Source: Vibrio sp. SCSIO 43135 (GTDB lineage: Bacteria; Pseudomonadota; Gammaproteobacteria; Enterobacterales; Vibrionaceae). Taken from it: 64,000 nucleotides of DNA. The position numbers and the translations under genes are program-made. The notes beneath the pieces were generated by a model that did not search any database, was not told the origin of the DNA, and saw only the letters and a program-made list of their open reading frames with translations. The stretch is from NCBI RefSeq assembly GCF_023716665.1, contig NZ_CP071859.1, positions 2,046,001-2,110,000 on the forward strand. Direction: 5' to 3'. Shown here piece after piece: positions 20,478 to 30,073 of this stretch (the first letter of the stretch is position 1; each line of letters starts with the position of its first letter).

Positions 20478-20987
20478 ATGCCAAGAAAATTCATCAAACG
20501 TTTTATGCCCAATCACGACGTGATTAAACGTCAGAAGGCATTAAAGGTTTTTGGCAATGTGCTTTACAATCCAAACTTGTGGTGTTTAAACCGCCGTTCC
20601 GCCGCAGGCGCGTTTGCTGTTGGCTTATTTATGGCGTTCGTCCCACTCCCTAGCCAGATGATTATGTCTGCTGGCTTAGCGATCGTTTGTGGAGTGAATC
20701 TTCCATTAGCAGTGGCGCTTGTCTGGATCAGTAACCCTATTACCATGCCAGTCATGTTCTATTTCGCCTATAAGGTTGGTGCTTTTGCTATGAATGTTCC
20801 GGCCCAAGGTTTCCATTTTGAGCTATCGTGGGAATTCTTGCTTCACCAGATGCATACCATCGGGCCTCCATTCTTACTTGGCTGCCTAATTTGCGGGGTG
20901 ATTTCTGCGATATTGGGCTACTTTGGAATCAAAGGTTTATGGCGCTACTCCGTTGTTCGTAGCTGGCAAAAACGCCAACTACGTTAA
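20478..20987 (+). CDS. DUF2062 domain membrane protein
   Basis: Small inner-membrane protein of the DUF2062 family, function unknown. The 169 residues contain a basic N-terminus (PRKFIKRF), then hydrophobic segments at about 42-66, 70-96 and 128-155. Conserved family features such as LWCLNRRSAAGAFAVGLF, PLPSQM and WISNPIT are visible. The start codon lies 8 bp from that of the divergent comEC, so the promoters of each must overlap the other's 5' coding region. No good Shine-Dalgarno was seen at normal spacing. Confidence 0.88.
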   Translation: MPRKFIKRFMPNHDVIKRQKALKVFGNVLYNPNLWCLNRRSAAGAFAVGLFMAFVPLPSQMIMSAGLAIVCGVNLPLAVALVWISNPITMPVMFYFAYKVGAFAMNVPAQGFHFELSWEFLLHQMHTIGPPFLLGCLICGVISAILGYFGIKGLWRYSVVRSWQKRQLR

Positions 20988-21073
20988 GATATTTATCCTC
21001 GAAGTGACAGTTGAGCTTCGTAGATTAAAACCCAGTTAACCTCGTACATGAAATGAGATGTTAGCCAAAACTA

Positions 21074-21099
21074 AAAAAAGGACCTATCGGTCCTTTTTT
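21074..21099. terminator. Bidirectional terminator between the DUF2062 gene and lolE
   Basis: Perfect 11-bp stem AAAAAAGGACC / GGTCCTTTTTT with a TATC loop. The A and T runs on the two sides make it function for both convergent transcripts. Confidence 0.9.
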
Positions 21100-21148
21100 G
21101 TTATTTGAAGAACAGGTTAGAAAGATGATTCAACTAACCTTATCTCCT

Positions 21149-22393
21149 TTACTTGGAGCTGAGCACCGAGGCAGGATTGAGTTTGGTTGCCCGAGATGAA
21201 GGGTACCAAGTCGCCAATAGGCTAAGTACTATCGCAGTGCCCGATACTAAAAGAATGTCTGACAAGTTAACCTGCGAAGGTAGGAAGTCAACGAAATAGA
21301 TATCACCAGATAAAAACTGGTGACCAATCAACGCCTCCAACGATTTAATTAGAGCGGTAAGGTTCATCGCAACCAAGGTACCCAAGACACTGCCGACAAC
21401 ACTCCCCAGAACACCGGAAAAGACACCCTGCCATACAAATATCTGCTTAATAAGACTGTCAGTCGCTCCCATTGTTCGAAGTATCGCTATTTCTCCAGCA
21501 CGATCTTTAACTGCCATCATCAATGTGGAAACAATGTTAAAACTCGCGACTCCAATTACCAAAACCATAACCAAATACATGATGGTTCTTACTAGCTGAA
21601 TGTCTCGATGTAAGAAGCCATATTTTTGCTGCCAGCTTCTCAGGTAAACATAGACATCCAATGTATTCCCTACTTCTCGAACTATTTGCGTTGCTTCAAG
21701 GACTGGTTCAACCTTGATGGAAACGCCAGTGACAGAATCTTGCATAGAAGCATAACGTTGAGCATCGGCTAGTGGGATAAGTGCTAAGCTATGATCGATT
21801 TGGCCATTAAGCGCAAGTAAACCTGCCACCTTAACGCGGACACGCTTGGGAGTTTGTACTTTCGTTGTCCCATCTGCCATGGGGATCATCAATGTGACGT
21901 AATCACCCACAGCAACACCTAACGTATTTGCTACGCCCTGGCCGAGAATGACACTCTGCTGTCCGGCAGTGAAACTCGACCACGCTTCTTGATCAATAAA
22001 GTCTGCCAAGCTCGAGACTCTGCTCTCTAGTTCTGGTTGAATCCCCCGCACCTCGATGGCTTTAAGCTGTGCTCCTCGCTCAACTAACGCCGTAAGCTTA
22101 ACGTATGGGGCAGCAGCCACAACTTGCTTATGCTGCTCCGCTTTATCGACCACAGTTTGCCAATCTTTTAATGGTGAACGTACCCCTTCTAGTTCTGCGT
22201 GAGGGATCACCGAAAGCACTCGGTTTTGCAGTTCTCGCTCGAAACCATTCATCGCAGAAAGGCCAATAATGATAACGGCCACACCTACGGCAATACCAAT
22301 CGTTGACGATAGCGAGATGAAGGACACCATCTTATTACGCTGTTTCGCTTGGCTAAATCGGCGACCGATAAATAACGATAAAGAAGAAAACAC
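21149..22393 (-). CDS. lolE: Lipoprotein-releasing system permease LolE
   Basis: Inner-membrane permease of the LolCDE ABC transporter, which extracts mature lipoproteins for transfer to LolA. The 414 residues show an N-terminal helix (about 22-45), a large periplasmic domain, and three C-terminal helices typical of the FtsX/MacB fold. The sequence opens MFSSLSLFIGRRFSQAKQRN. It starts directly after the lolD stop. LolE and LolC are assigned by order and by similarity to the E. coli pair. Confidence 0.93.
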   Translation of the reverse strand: MFSSLSLFIGRRFSQAKQRNKMVSFISLSSTIGIAVGVAVIIIGLSAMNGFERELQNRVLSVIPHAELEGVRSPLKDWQTVVDKAEQHKQVVAAAPYVKLTALVERGAQLKAIEVRGIQPELESRVSSLADFIDQEAWSSFTAGQQSVILGQGVANTLGVAVGDYVTLMIPMADGTTKVQTPKRVRVKVAGLLALNGQIDHSLALIPLADAQRYASMQDSVTGVSIKVEPVLEATQIVREVGNTLDVYVYLRSWQQKYGFLHRDIQLVRTIMYLVMVLVIGVASFNIVSTLMMAVKDRAGEIAILRTMGATDSLIKQIFVWQGVFSGVLGSVVGSVLGTLVAMNLTALIKSLEALIGHQFLSGDIYFVDFLPSQVNLSDILLVSGTAIVLSLLATWYPSSRATKLNPASVLSSK

Positions 22394-23080
22394 TTAGGCA
22401 ACCCCTTCATTCATTAGTAAGCCATCTTGCATTTTCATCTGACGATCCATTTTGGCGGCTAACTCTCCATCGTGAGTTACTACAAGAAATGCGGTACCAG
22501 ACTCTTGATTCAACTGACGCATCAAGTCATAGATGGCCAAGGCAGTGTTGTGGTCTAGGTTACCCGTCGGCTCATCGGCCAGAACCAAATCTGGCTTATT
22601 AACTAACGCTCTCGCAATCGCCACACGCTGTCGTTCACCACCAGAGAGCTCTGACGGGCGGTGGTCGACTCGATGGCTAAGTCCAACCTTTTCTAGCAAT
22701 TCCCTTGCTGCTTGCTTCGCTGTCGCTGTTTTCGCACCACCAATCATCAGTGGCATCGCCACATTCTCGAGCGCTGTAAAGTCAGCCAATAGGTGATGGA
22801 ACTGATAAACAAACCCTAAGTGCTGATTACGAATTTTGGCTTGTTTATTCGAGCTTAACTTGGTGAGTTGTTGTTCCAAGAAAGTCACCTCACCTTCTGT
22901 GGCATCATCCAATGCGCCAAGAATATGGAGCAACGTACTTTTACCGGAGCCTGAGGTGCCGATTATAGACACCAACTCACCACGCTGAATATCAAAGCTA
23001 ACGCCTTTCAATACTTGAGTGTCCAACGCTCCTTCATGGTAGGTTTTACATACATTACGACATTGAAGAAGATTACTCAT
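22394..23080 (-). CDS. lolD: Lipoprotein-releasing system ATP-binding protein LolD
   Basis: ATPase of the LolCDE complex. The 228 residues carry Walker [10 protein letters not shown] (41-49), signature LSGGERQR, and Walker B VLADEPTG. Its start overlaps the lolC stop by 8 bp and its stop abuts lolE, so the three are translationally linked. Confidence 0.96.
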   Translation of the reverse strand: MSNLLQCRNVCKTYHEGALDTQVLKGVSFDIQRGELVSIIGTSGSGKSTLLHILGALDDATEGEVTFLEQQLTKLSSNKQAKIRNQHLGFVYQFHHLLADFTALENVAMPLMIGGAKTATAKQAARELLEKVGLSHRVDHRPSELSGGERQRVAIARALVNKPDLVLADEPTGNLDHNTALAIYDLMRQLNQESGTAFLVVTHDGELAAKMDRQMKMQDGLLMNEGVA

Positions 23081-24278
23081 ATCTTAAGGCCTCGGCTGGT
23101 TTAACTGAAGATGCTCGGTAAGAAGGAAATAGCGTCGCTAATAAACTCAGGGCAATAGCCAATACGACGACAACAAAAATTTGAACTGGGTTAATCAGTA
23201 TCGGTAGTTGACCGCCTACTGAAAATAGCGCGACCCCCATACTTTCAAGCAGCGTATTAAGGTTAGTGGCCAGCAAGATACCAAGTCCACCACCAACCAC
23301 GGCACCTATAATGCCACTACTCGCACCCTGCACCATGAAAATAGAAAGTATTTGATTGTTAGTCATACCTTGCGTTTTTAATATCGCCACTTCTGATTGC
23401 TTCTCCATCACCACCATTATCAAGGCTGAAATGATATTGAATGCTGCGACACCAACAATCAGCCCCAGCATCAACCCCATCATGTTTTTTTCCATTCTGA
23501 CGGCTTGGAACAACTCACCGCGTTGGTCACGCCAGTCACTCCATTCCCAGCCCGTAGGTAAAGGCTGTTGCGACAGTTCACCAACCACAAATGGGTCATC
23601 AAAAAATAGACGCCAGCCAGAAATAGACTCTTTGGAATAACGCAGCAAACGTCCCGCATCACCAATATGAGTGATCATGAGTTGCCCATCGACATCAGAA
23701 CCCGTATTGAAAATACCCGCTACGGTAAAGTTGCGCTGGCTTGGAATACGCCCAAGAGGAGTATATTGGCTAGCACTGGTCACCATTAAACGAACCTTAT
23801 CTCCCATCGAAACATTCAGTGAACGCGCCAAAGTATGACCAAGAAATACGCGATAACGGCTAGGTTGGAGGTCAGGCAGGTAACCCGCAATAAGGTGTTG
23901 CCCAATTGGATCATCGTCGCCAGGTTCGATCCCAACCAGATAACCAGCTGCAAGTTGAGAAGCACTTTGGATGACCGCTTCACTGCGCACAATCGGCTCT
24001 GCAGGTTTATTTGACAGAGCTTGAATAAAATCAGGGGCAACTTCGGTATAAGCCGTTTTGCCACTTTCGTCCGAGATCACCGCTTGAGGTAATACGCCTA
24101 AAATTTTGCTCTTAAGCTGTGCTTCAAAACCGTTCATTACCGACAACACCGTGATGAGAGACATCACCCCAATCGTAATACCGGCGGTAGACATATAAGA
24201 CACAAATCGACTGAACCTATCGCCCGAGCGTCCTCGTAAGTAACGCAATCCGATAAAGGCCGAAATTGGATGAAACAT
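23073..24278 (-). CDS. lolC: Lipoprotein-releasing system permease LolC
   Basis: Partner permease of LolE; in E. coli LolC recruits LolA. The start at 24278 ([20 protein letters not shown]) aligns with the E. coli LolC start MYQPVALFIGLRY, giving 401 residues; an in-frame ATG at 24308 would add 10. Four membrane helices and a periplasmic domain are seen, and the sequence ends EALRYE as in E. coli. It is the first gene of lolC-lolD-lolE. Confidence 0.93.
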   Translation of the reverse strand: MFHPISAFIGLRYLRGRSGDRFSRFVSYMSTAGITIGVMSLITVLSVMNGFEAQLKSKILGVLPQAVISDESGKTAYTEVAPDFIQALSNKPAEPIVRSEAVIQSASQLAAGYLVGIEPGDDDPIGQHLIAGYLPDLQPSRYRVFLGHTLARSLNVSMGDKVRLMVTSASQYTPLGRIPSQRNFTVAGIFNTGSDVDGQLMITHIGDAGRLLRYSKESISGWRLFFDDPFVVGELSQQPLPTGWEWSDWRDQRGELFQAVRMEKNMMGLMLGLIVGVAAFNIISALIMVVMEKQSEVAILKTQGMTNNQILSIFMVQGASSGIIGAVVGGGLGILLATNLNTLLESMGVALFSVGGQLPILINPVQIFVVVVLAIALSLLATLFPSYRASSVKPAEALRYE

Positions 24279-24522
24279 ATTAAAAACCAAGAAAAAGTTA
24301 TGGCTCATACTCTAACGATTAACATCGGAAGGTTGTAGCCCTATTTTGCTAATTATAAGGTTCAATACGCTATAACTAGCCCAAATACTGTATTTATTTA
24401 CACCATTAGTCCTCCGATACCTTGATAAGTTCGCAAGTATGGCGATAATCACAAGATCACTTGTTATTTTTGTCTTGCGAAAGAGGCAGATATAACAACT
24501 ACTTTTTACAAGGAAGATGTCT

Positions 24523-25089
24523 ATGTCAGATCAAGAGTTTTTTACCGTTCATCATCAAATGAACGCCAATGTAGAACCATTGGGTGATGGATTCAGCCTT
24601 CCTTCTAAAGAACAATTCGAAGCTGAAATTCCTGCGCCTTTTATTGTCGCTAGCGAGTTCAGCCAACTCGACCTAATCAACGACCAAGCTAGAGCTGAAT
24701 TGAAAAACAGCGACTTTAAGCATGTGATTCAACTGCTAGACACTCAGAACTCAAAGCTTAACTTGCTGCTTTCGTTTATGCTTTCTCAGCAAGACTATGA
24801 GCGCTTTCGCTGTAAAACCAAGTCGTTCGGAGCCAGTCAATTCACTTTTGCTTCAGAGCAAGCCGTGTCAAAAGGCACAAACGTTCGCGCCAAATTGTTT
24901 TTGGAGTACCCGCCTGCGGCCATCTATTGCTACGGAGAAGTCACAGACTGCCAACAAGAAGACAGTGGCCACCTCGTGCACGTGAAATACACGTTACTCA
25001 GAGACAGCGACCAAGACCTGCTGATTAAGGCTGCACTTCACCAACAACAAAAACTACTGCGTCAACGTTCGCTCAATAGAGACAGCTAA
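24523..25089 (+). CDS. plzB: PilZ-domain protein with degenerate c-di-GMP motif (PlzB-like)
   Basis: Cytoplasmic PilZ-family protein, 188 residues from the ATG at 24523, which has AAGGA eight bases upstream; an ATG at 24517 is too close to that site. By position upstream of mfd it corresponds to V. cholerae PlzB (from memory). The PilZ-like region spans about 90-165. The usual RxxxR and (D/N)xSxxG pockets are not recognisable: the matching stretch reads ERFRCKTKSFGASQF, so direct c-di-GMP binding is doubtful. It precedes mfd by 8 bp, so the two are probably co-transcribed. Confidence 0.75.
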   Translation: MSDQEFFTVHHQMNANVEPLGDGFSLPSKEQFEAEIPAPFIVASEFSQLDLINDQARAELKNSDFKHVIQLLDTQNSKLNLLLSFMLSQQDYERFRCKTKSFGASQFTFASEQAVSKGTNVRAKLFLEYPPAAIYCYGEVTDCQQEDSGHLVHVKYTLLRDSDQDLLIKAALHQQQKLLRQRSLNRDS

Positions 25090-25097
25090 ACAAGATT

Positions 25098-28000
25098 ATG
25101 ACAACACCCACTCTATTATCTCTGGCGCTACCAACTGGCGCCGGAGACAAAAAACATGTCGGTAACCTGAAAGGGGCCAGCTTGGCACTTGCCGTTGCAG
25201 AACTGGCAAAGCAACACAATAGCCATACCCTACTAGCGGTACCTGATCCACAAACCGCTCTAAAACTACTGCAAGAGATCGAGCAATTTACCAACGAAGA
25301 AGTCGCGCTGTTCCCTGACTGGGAGACGCTGCCTTATGATAACTTCTCGCCACATCAGGAAATCATTTCTGACCGTATTGCTCGACTTTATCAATTGCCT
25401 ACGCAGACAAGTGGCATCACGATTATTCCTGTCGGTACACTTTTACAGCGTCAATCACCTCGCGACTATTTAATGCAACACACTTTGATGGTCAAAACAG
25501 GTGATTTATTCTCATTGGAAAAACTTCGTATCCAGTTAGAGAACTCCGGCTACCGTCACGTTGACCAAGTATTTGGCCCAGGCGAGTATGCGAGCCGTGG
25601 ATCGATACTCGATCTGTTCCCTATGGGCAGTAACGACCCGTATCGCATTGATTTTTTCGACGACGAAATCGATACGATTCGTACCTTTGACCCAGAGAAC
25701 CAGCGTTCGATCGAGGACATTCAAGAGATCCGCCTGCTCCCGGCGCATGAGTTCCCAACCACCGAATCGGCAATTGAAGATTTTCGTATTCGCTGGCGTC
25801 AACGCTTTGATGCGCGTAGAGAGCCCGAATCGGTTTACATGCAAGTCTCAAAAGGAACTTGGCCAGCAGGTATTGAATACTGGCAACCACTGTTTTTTGA
25901 AAAAACTGAGACACTGTTTGACTACATTGCACCTGATAGTCAACTGATCACAATTGGCGATCTGGAAACCGCCATTGACACCTTCCTAAATGACGCTGAG
26001 TATCGCTACGATCAGCGCAAAGTCGATCCCCTAAGACCTCTTCTTCCACCTAACGAATTATGGATGAAGAAAGACGAACTATTTAGCCAGTTCAAAGCGC
26101 TACCTCAAGCTGTTTTAGCCGTTGATTCAATCAATGAGAAGCAAGGCCGAGTCAACGCACAGGTCGAATCTCTACCTGAGCTTTCAGTACAGAATCAAAA
26201 CAAAGAACCGCTCGCGCTGCTGCGTAAGTTCAGCGAAGCGCATAACGGAAAAATCGTCTTCTCGGTCGAGTCAGAAGGCCGCCGTGAAGCTTTATTAGAA
26301 TTGCTGCAAGGCATCAAACTGCGTCCAAATGAAGTCACTGACCTTTGCGCCGCTATCTCAGGCAACGACAAGTTTACTCTCGTACTAGGCGCATCAGAAC
26401 ACGGCTTTATTCACCAAGGCGAAAACCTCGCCTTTATTTGTGAAAGTGACTTACTTGGTGATCGCGTCATTCAGCGCAGACGAAAAGACCGCAAAGTCAC
26501 CAATAGCGATGCGGTAATTCGCAACCTAGCTGAATTAACCACCGGACAACCTGTGGTTCATATCGACCACGGTATTGGCCGTTATATTGGGTTACAAACA
26601 CTCGAAGCAGGTGGGATGACAACCGAATTCGTTACCCTCGAGTATCAAAACGACGCGAAACTCTATGTACCCGTAGCCTCACTTAACTTGATAAGTCGCT
26701 ATTCCGGTGGCGCAGAAGAATCGGCACCACTTCATAAACTCGGCGGCGAGGCTTGGGCGAAGGCTCGTCGTAAAGCGGCAGAGAAAGTAAGAGATGTGGC
26801 GGCAGAGCTACTAGATGTCTACGCCAAACGAGAGTTAAAACCAGGCTATAAATTCGCCCTCGACAGAGGGCAGTACGCTACTTTCAAATCCGGTTTCCCA
26901 TTTGAAGAAACCGACGATCAAAACATGGCGATTAACGCCGTACTTTCAGACATGTGCCAAGCAAAAGCAATGGATCGACTTGTCTGTGGCGACGTGGGTT
27001 TTGGCAAAACAGAAGTCGCAATGCGTGCTGCATTTGTGAGTACAGATAATGGTAAACAGGTAGCGGTGTTAGTTCCGACAACCCTGCTTGCCCAACAGCA
27101 CTTTGAAAACTTCCGCGATCGTTTTGCCAACCTTCCCATCAGAGTGGAAGTGCTATCTCGTTTTAAATCAGCCAAAGAGCAAAAACAGATCATACAAGAC
27201 GTAGAAGACGGCAAAGTCGATATCTTGGTAGGTACACACAAACTACTTTCAAATGATTTGAAGTTCAAAGATCTTGGTTTACTGATTGTCGATGAAGAGC
27301 ACCGATTTGGCGTCCGTCAGAAAGAAAAAGTCAAGGCTATGCGTGCGGACGTCGACATCCTCACCCTCACCGCAACCCCAATTCCAAGAACACTGAATAT
27401 GGCAATGAGTGGCATGCGAGACTTATCGATCATCGCTACTCCACCCGCTCGTCGATTAGCCATCAAGACCTTTGTTCGCCAAAGCGAAGACAGCGTTATT
27501 CGAGAAGCGGTTCTGCGTGAGATCATGCGCGGTGGTCAGGTGTACTTCTTGCACAACCAAGTTGAAACCATCGATAAGGTCGCTGCCGATCTAGAAAAGC
27601 TCATTCCAGAAGCTCGTATTACCACTGCGCACGGACAGATGCGGGAGCGTGAATTGGAAAAAGTCATGAACGACTTCTACCACCAGCGCTTTAACCTGTT
27701 AGTTTGTACCACAATTATTGAAACAGGCATCGACGTTCCGACAGCGAACACCATCATCATGGATAGAGCGGACAACTTAGGGCTTGCTCAGCTTCATCAA
27801 TTGAGAGGACGTGTAGGCCGTTCACACCACCAAGCGTACGCATATCTTCTGACGCCACACCCTAAAGCAATGACGAAAGATGCCATTAAGCGTTTAGATG
27901 CGATTGCTTCTTTAGAGGACTTAGGTGCGGGCTTTACCCTAGCGACCCACGACTTAGAAATTCGTGGTGCTGGTGAGCTGCTGGGTGATGAGCAAAGCGG

Positions 28001-28559
28001 CCAAATTCAGTCGGTCGGCTTTACCTTATATATGGAAATGCTAGAGCAAGCAGTCGAAGCGCTAAAAGAAGGCAAAGAACCCTCTTTGGATGAGCTACTC
28101 AGAGAGCAAACCGAAGTCGAAATGCGACTCCCTGCCCTACTACCGGACGATTACATCCCAGACGTTAATACTCGATTGTCGATGTACAAGCAAATCGCTA
28201 GTGTGACCAGCCAAGAAGAGCTGGCTGAGCTAAAAGTGGAACTGATTGATCGTTTCGGTTCATTACCAGACGCCACCAAAAACTTACTCTCAATAGCGAC
28301 TCTGAAAATCGATGCCGCTGCACTGAAGGTGAAGAAAATTGAGGCACATGACAAAGGGGGTTACATCGAGTTCTATCCTGATGCTGACATTAACCCGATG
28401 TTTTTGGTTAAACTATTACAATCACAGCCACAAAAATTCTCTATGGAAGGCCCAACGAAGTTCAAGTTTACTGTACCATTAGTAGACAGACGCAAGAGAA
28501 TCCAATTTGTAGCGGATATGCTGTCAGAATTTCAACAAAACTTGCTTCCAAAAGCGTAG
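25098..28559 (+). CDS. mfd: Transcription-repair coupling factor
   Basis: DNA translocase that removes RNA polymerase stalled at lesions and recruits UvrA. The 1153 residues match the family (about 1150). Order: UvrB-like N-terminal domains, RNA polymerase-interacting domain (about 480-550), superfamily 2 helicase with Walker A GDVGFGKTE near 630 and DEEH box near 733, and the C-terminal TRCF domain. It follows the PilZ gene by 8 bp and precedes csiV by 45 bp. Confidence 0.98.
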   Translation: MTTPTLLSLALPTGAGDKKHVGNLKGASLALAVAELAKQHNSHTLLAVPDPQTALKLLQEIEQFTNEEVALFPDWETLPYDNFSPHQEIISDRIARLYQLPTQTSGITIIPVGTLLQRQSPRDYLMQHTLMVKTGDLFSLEKLRIQLENSGYRHVDQVFGPGEYASRGSILDLFPMGSNDPYRIDFFDDEIDTIRTFDPENQRSIEDIQEIRLLPAHEFPTTESAIEDFRIRWRQRFDARREPESVYMQVSKGTWPAGIEYWQPLFFEKTETLFDYIAPDSQLITIGDLETAIDTFLNDAEYRYDQRKVDPLRPLLPPNELWMKKDELFSQFKALPQAVLAVDSINEKQGRVNAQVESLPELSVQNQNKEPLALLRKFSEAHNGKIVFSVESEGRREALLELLQGIKLRPNEVTDLCAAISGNDKFTLVLGASEHGFIHQGENLAFICESDLLGDRVIQRRRKDRKVTNSDAVIRNLAELTTGQPVVHIDHGIGRYIGLQTLEAGGMTTEFVTLEYQNDAKLYVPVASLNLISRYSGGAEESAPLHKLGGEAWAKARRKAAEKVRDVAAELLDVYAKRELKPGYKFALDRGQYATFKSGFPFEETDDQNMAINAVLSDMCQAKAMDRLVCGDVGFGKTEVAMRAAFVSTDNGKQVAVLVPTTLLAQQHFENFRDRFANLPIRVEVLSRFKSAKEQKQIIQDVEDGKVDILVGTHKLLSNDLKFKDLGLLIVDEEHRFGVRQKEKVKAMRADVDILTLTATPIPRTLNMAMSGMRDLSIIATPPARRLAIKTFVRQSEDSVIREAVLREIMRGGQVYFLHNQVETIDKVAADLEKLIPEARITTAHGQMRERELEKVMNDFYHQRFNLLVCTTIIETGIDVPTANTIIMDRADNLGLAQLHQLRGRVGRSHHQAYAYLLTPHPKAMTKDAIKRLDAIASLEDLGAGFTLATHDLEIRGAGELLGDEQSGQIQSVGFTLYMEMLEQAVEALKEGKEPSLDELLREQTEVEMRLPALLPDDYIPDVNTRLSMYKQIASVTSQEELAELKVELIDRFGSLPDATKNLLSIATLKIDAAALKVKKIEAHDKGGYIEFYPDADINPMFLVKLLQSQPQKFSMEGPTKFKFTVPLVDRRKRIQFVADMLSEFQQNLLPKA

Positions 28560-28604
28560 AATATATTCATTATTAATGGGTTAGCCCCAATTGACGGAGT
28601 CAGA

Positions 28605-29381
28605 ATGAAAAAGTTGATCCCACTACTGCTCTTATTAGTCTCCATGCCGAGCTTGGCACAAAGACAATTTGATATAGAAGTGATCATTTTTGAGCGTGCA
28701 GTTGATGCAGAAAAGACCAGCGAGTCATGGCCAAATACGCTGCCTGAAATCGACTTGGAACGTGTTGGAAGCTTCGCTGATGCCAGTTATCGCCAAGAGA
28801 AAGGCGTAAAAATGCTTGATTACTCAAAGTATGAACTCACTGAGCAAGCGCAATCTCTGCGTGATCATGCTGGCTTCAAAGTATTGCTGCATAAAGCTTG
28901 GCGCCAAGGTGATGAAGGAAAAAGAGCAGCACCTGTTTTCCATATCCAAGCAGGTAAAGATTACTCAGCGAAATTCAACGCAGATGGTTCTGAAAAAGTC
29001 TCCGACGTTGATGCTTCTCCAGTAGAAGGAGTGGTCGAAGAGAGTATTCCTCAGCCCTTGTATGAGTTGGATGGTAAGCTGCAGATTTACGTTCAGCATT
29101 ACCTATACGCTGAAACCCAACTGGATATCAAAAAGCCAAGCGTACGCGAAGTTAAGCTCGAGGAAAAACCTCTAGAAGTATCCGGTGACCTCGTAGAAGA
29201 AGAGGCAACCGTTGTAGCCGGCAATATGGAAGATGTTACGCCGACTGTAAAAGTGGAAGAGTTCTTAAAAAGTTACCGTATGGAGCAAAAGCGTCGTATG
29301 CGAAGCACTGAAACTCACTACTTAGATCACCCGCTACTTGGAATGATAATTCAAGTTCGCCGTGTCGAAGAGCAACAATAA
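28605..29381 (+). CDS. csiV: Peptidoglycan-binding protein CsiV
   Basis: Periplasmic protein that in V. cholerae works with LpoA to stimulate the peptidoglycan synthase PBP1A. The 258 residues start with a signal peptide (cleavage near SLA-QRQ, about 18) and continue RQFDIEVIIFERA, the typical family opening. The rest is soluble and charged. Homologues are largely confined to vibrios and relatives, which supports the taxonomic call. It probably forms an operon with mfd. The lpoB-like gene 4 kb away serves a similar synthase-activating role. Confidence 0.88.
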   Translation: MKKLIPLLLLLVSMPSLAQRQFDIEVIIFERAVDAEKTSESWPNTLPEIDLERVGSFADASYRQEKGVKMLDYSKYELTEQAQSLRDHAGFKVLLHKAWRQGDEGKRAAPVFHIQAGKDYSAKFNADGSEKVSDVDASPVEGVVEESIPQPLYELDGKLQIYVQHYLYAETQLDIKKPSVREVKLEEKPLEVSGDLVEEEATVVAGNMEDVTPTVKVEEFLKSYRMEQKRRMRSTETHYLDHPLLGMIIQVRRVEEQQ

Positions 29382-29387
29382 GTTTCT

Positions 29388-29412
29388 ACGCCCTCTTACG
29401 AGGGCGTTTTTA
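29388..29412 (+). terminator. Intrinsic terminator of csiV
   Basis: Stem ACGCCCTC / GAGGGCGT with a TTAC loop, followed by TTTTA. Confidence 0.85.
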
Positions 29413-29437
29413 GTTCCGCTTGCCAAAACCAATCGCT

Positions 29438-29974
29438 ATGAGCCCTGATTACACGATTATCTCACCACGACTGACGTTAAAACTAATCAGCCCAGATGAA
29501 GCTGCTAACTTCAGCGCCATCATTCGCCATTCTGCTACTCTTCATCAGTGGATTGATTGGTGCTCCTCCGAGTTCACAGCAAAAGATGCAGAGCGCTTCT
29601 TGCTCGCTAACAAACTCAACTGGGTTAAAGGCCAAGCCTATGGTTTTGGTTTGTATCGACGCGATGAGGATACGTTAGTGGGTATGGTGGCGATTAATGA
29701 GTTGTACCACACATTCAATATGGCGAGTGTGGGCTATTGGATTGCCGATGAGTATCAGCACAACGGGTATGCTAAAGAAGGCGTCAACGCACTGGCGAGC
29801 TTTTGCTTCGAACAACTAAAACTCACTCGAGTTGAGATTGTCTGTGACCCGGATAACCTACCTAGCCATCGACTCGCATTAAGTTGTGGTGCAAAACAAG
29901 AAGCGCTAGCCCAAAATCGATTTATCTATGATGGAAAGCCCAAAGCAGGATTAGTGTTTTCGATTCTCCCCTAG
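29438..29974 (+). CDS. GNAT-family N-acetyltransferase (RimL-like)
   Basis: Predicted cytoplasmic acetyl-CoA-dependent acetyltransferase of the RimJ/RimL type. The 178 residues from the ATG at 29438 (MSPDYTIISPRLTLKLI) contain a GNAT core with YWIADEYQHNGYAKEGV (acetyl-CoA binding loop, Q/HxxGxxxE-like) and a C-terminal NxxSxRLALSCGA segment. An upstream TTG at 29420 lies inside the csiV terminator's tail and is unlikely. No clear Shine-Dalgarno was seen. The acceptor (ribosomal protein or small molecule) is not known. Confidence 0.85.
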   Translation: MSPDYTIISPRLTLKLISPDEAANFSAIIRHSATLHQWIDWCSSEFTAKDAERFLLANKLNWVKGQAYGFGLYRRDEDTLVGMVAINELYHTFNMASVGYWIADEYQHNGYAKEGVNALASFCFEQLKLTRVEIVCDPDNLPSHRLALSCGAKQEALAQNRFIYDGKPKAGLVFSILP

Positions 29975-30038
29975 GATTAAGGCCGCCTCAAAAAGCGACC
30001 AACACAGCATGTTTGATTGAGAGCTGCTCCTTTAAAAT

Positions 30039-30064
30039 CAATGGGCTCCGATTGGAGCCCATTG
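30039..30064 (-). terminator. Hairpin after ndh, probable terminator
   Basis: A perfect 11-bp stem (CAATGGGCTCC / GGAGCCCATTG, loop GATT) lies just past the ndh stop. On the minus strand it is followed by ATTTTAAAGG, a weak T-run. It also lies in the 3' region of the convergent acetyltransferase gene. Confidence 0.65.
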
Positions 30065-30073
30065 TGATCTATC

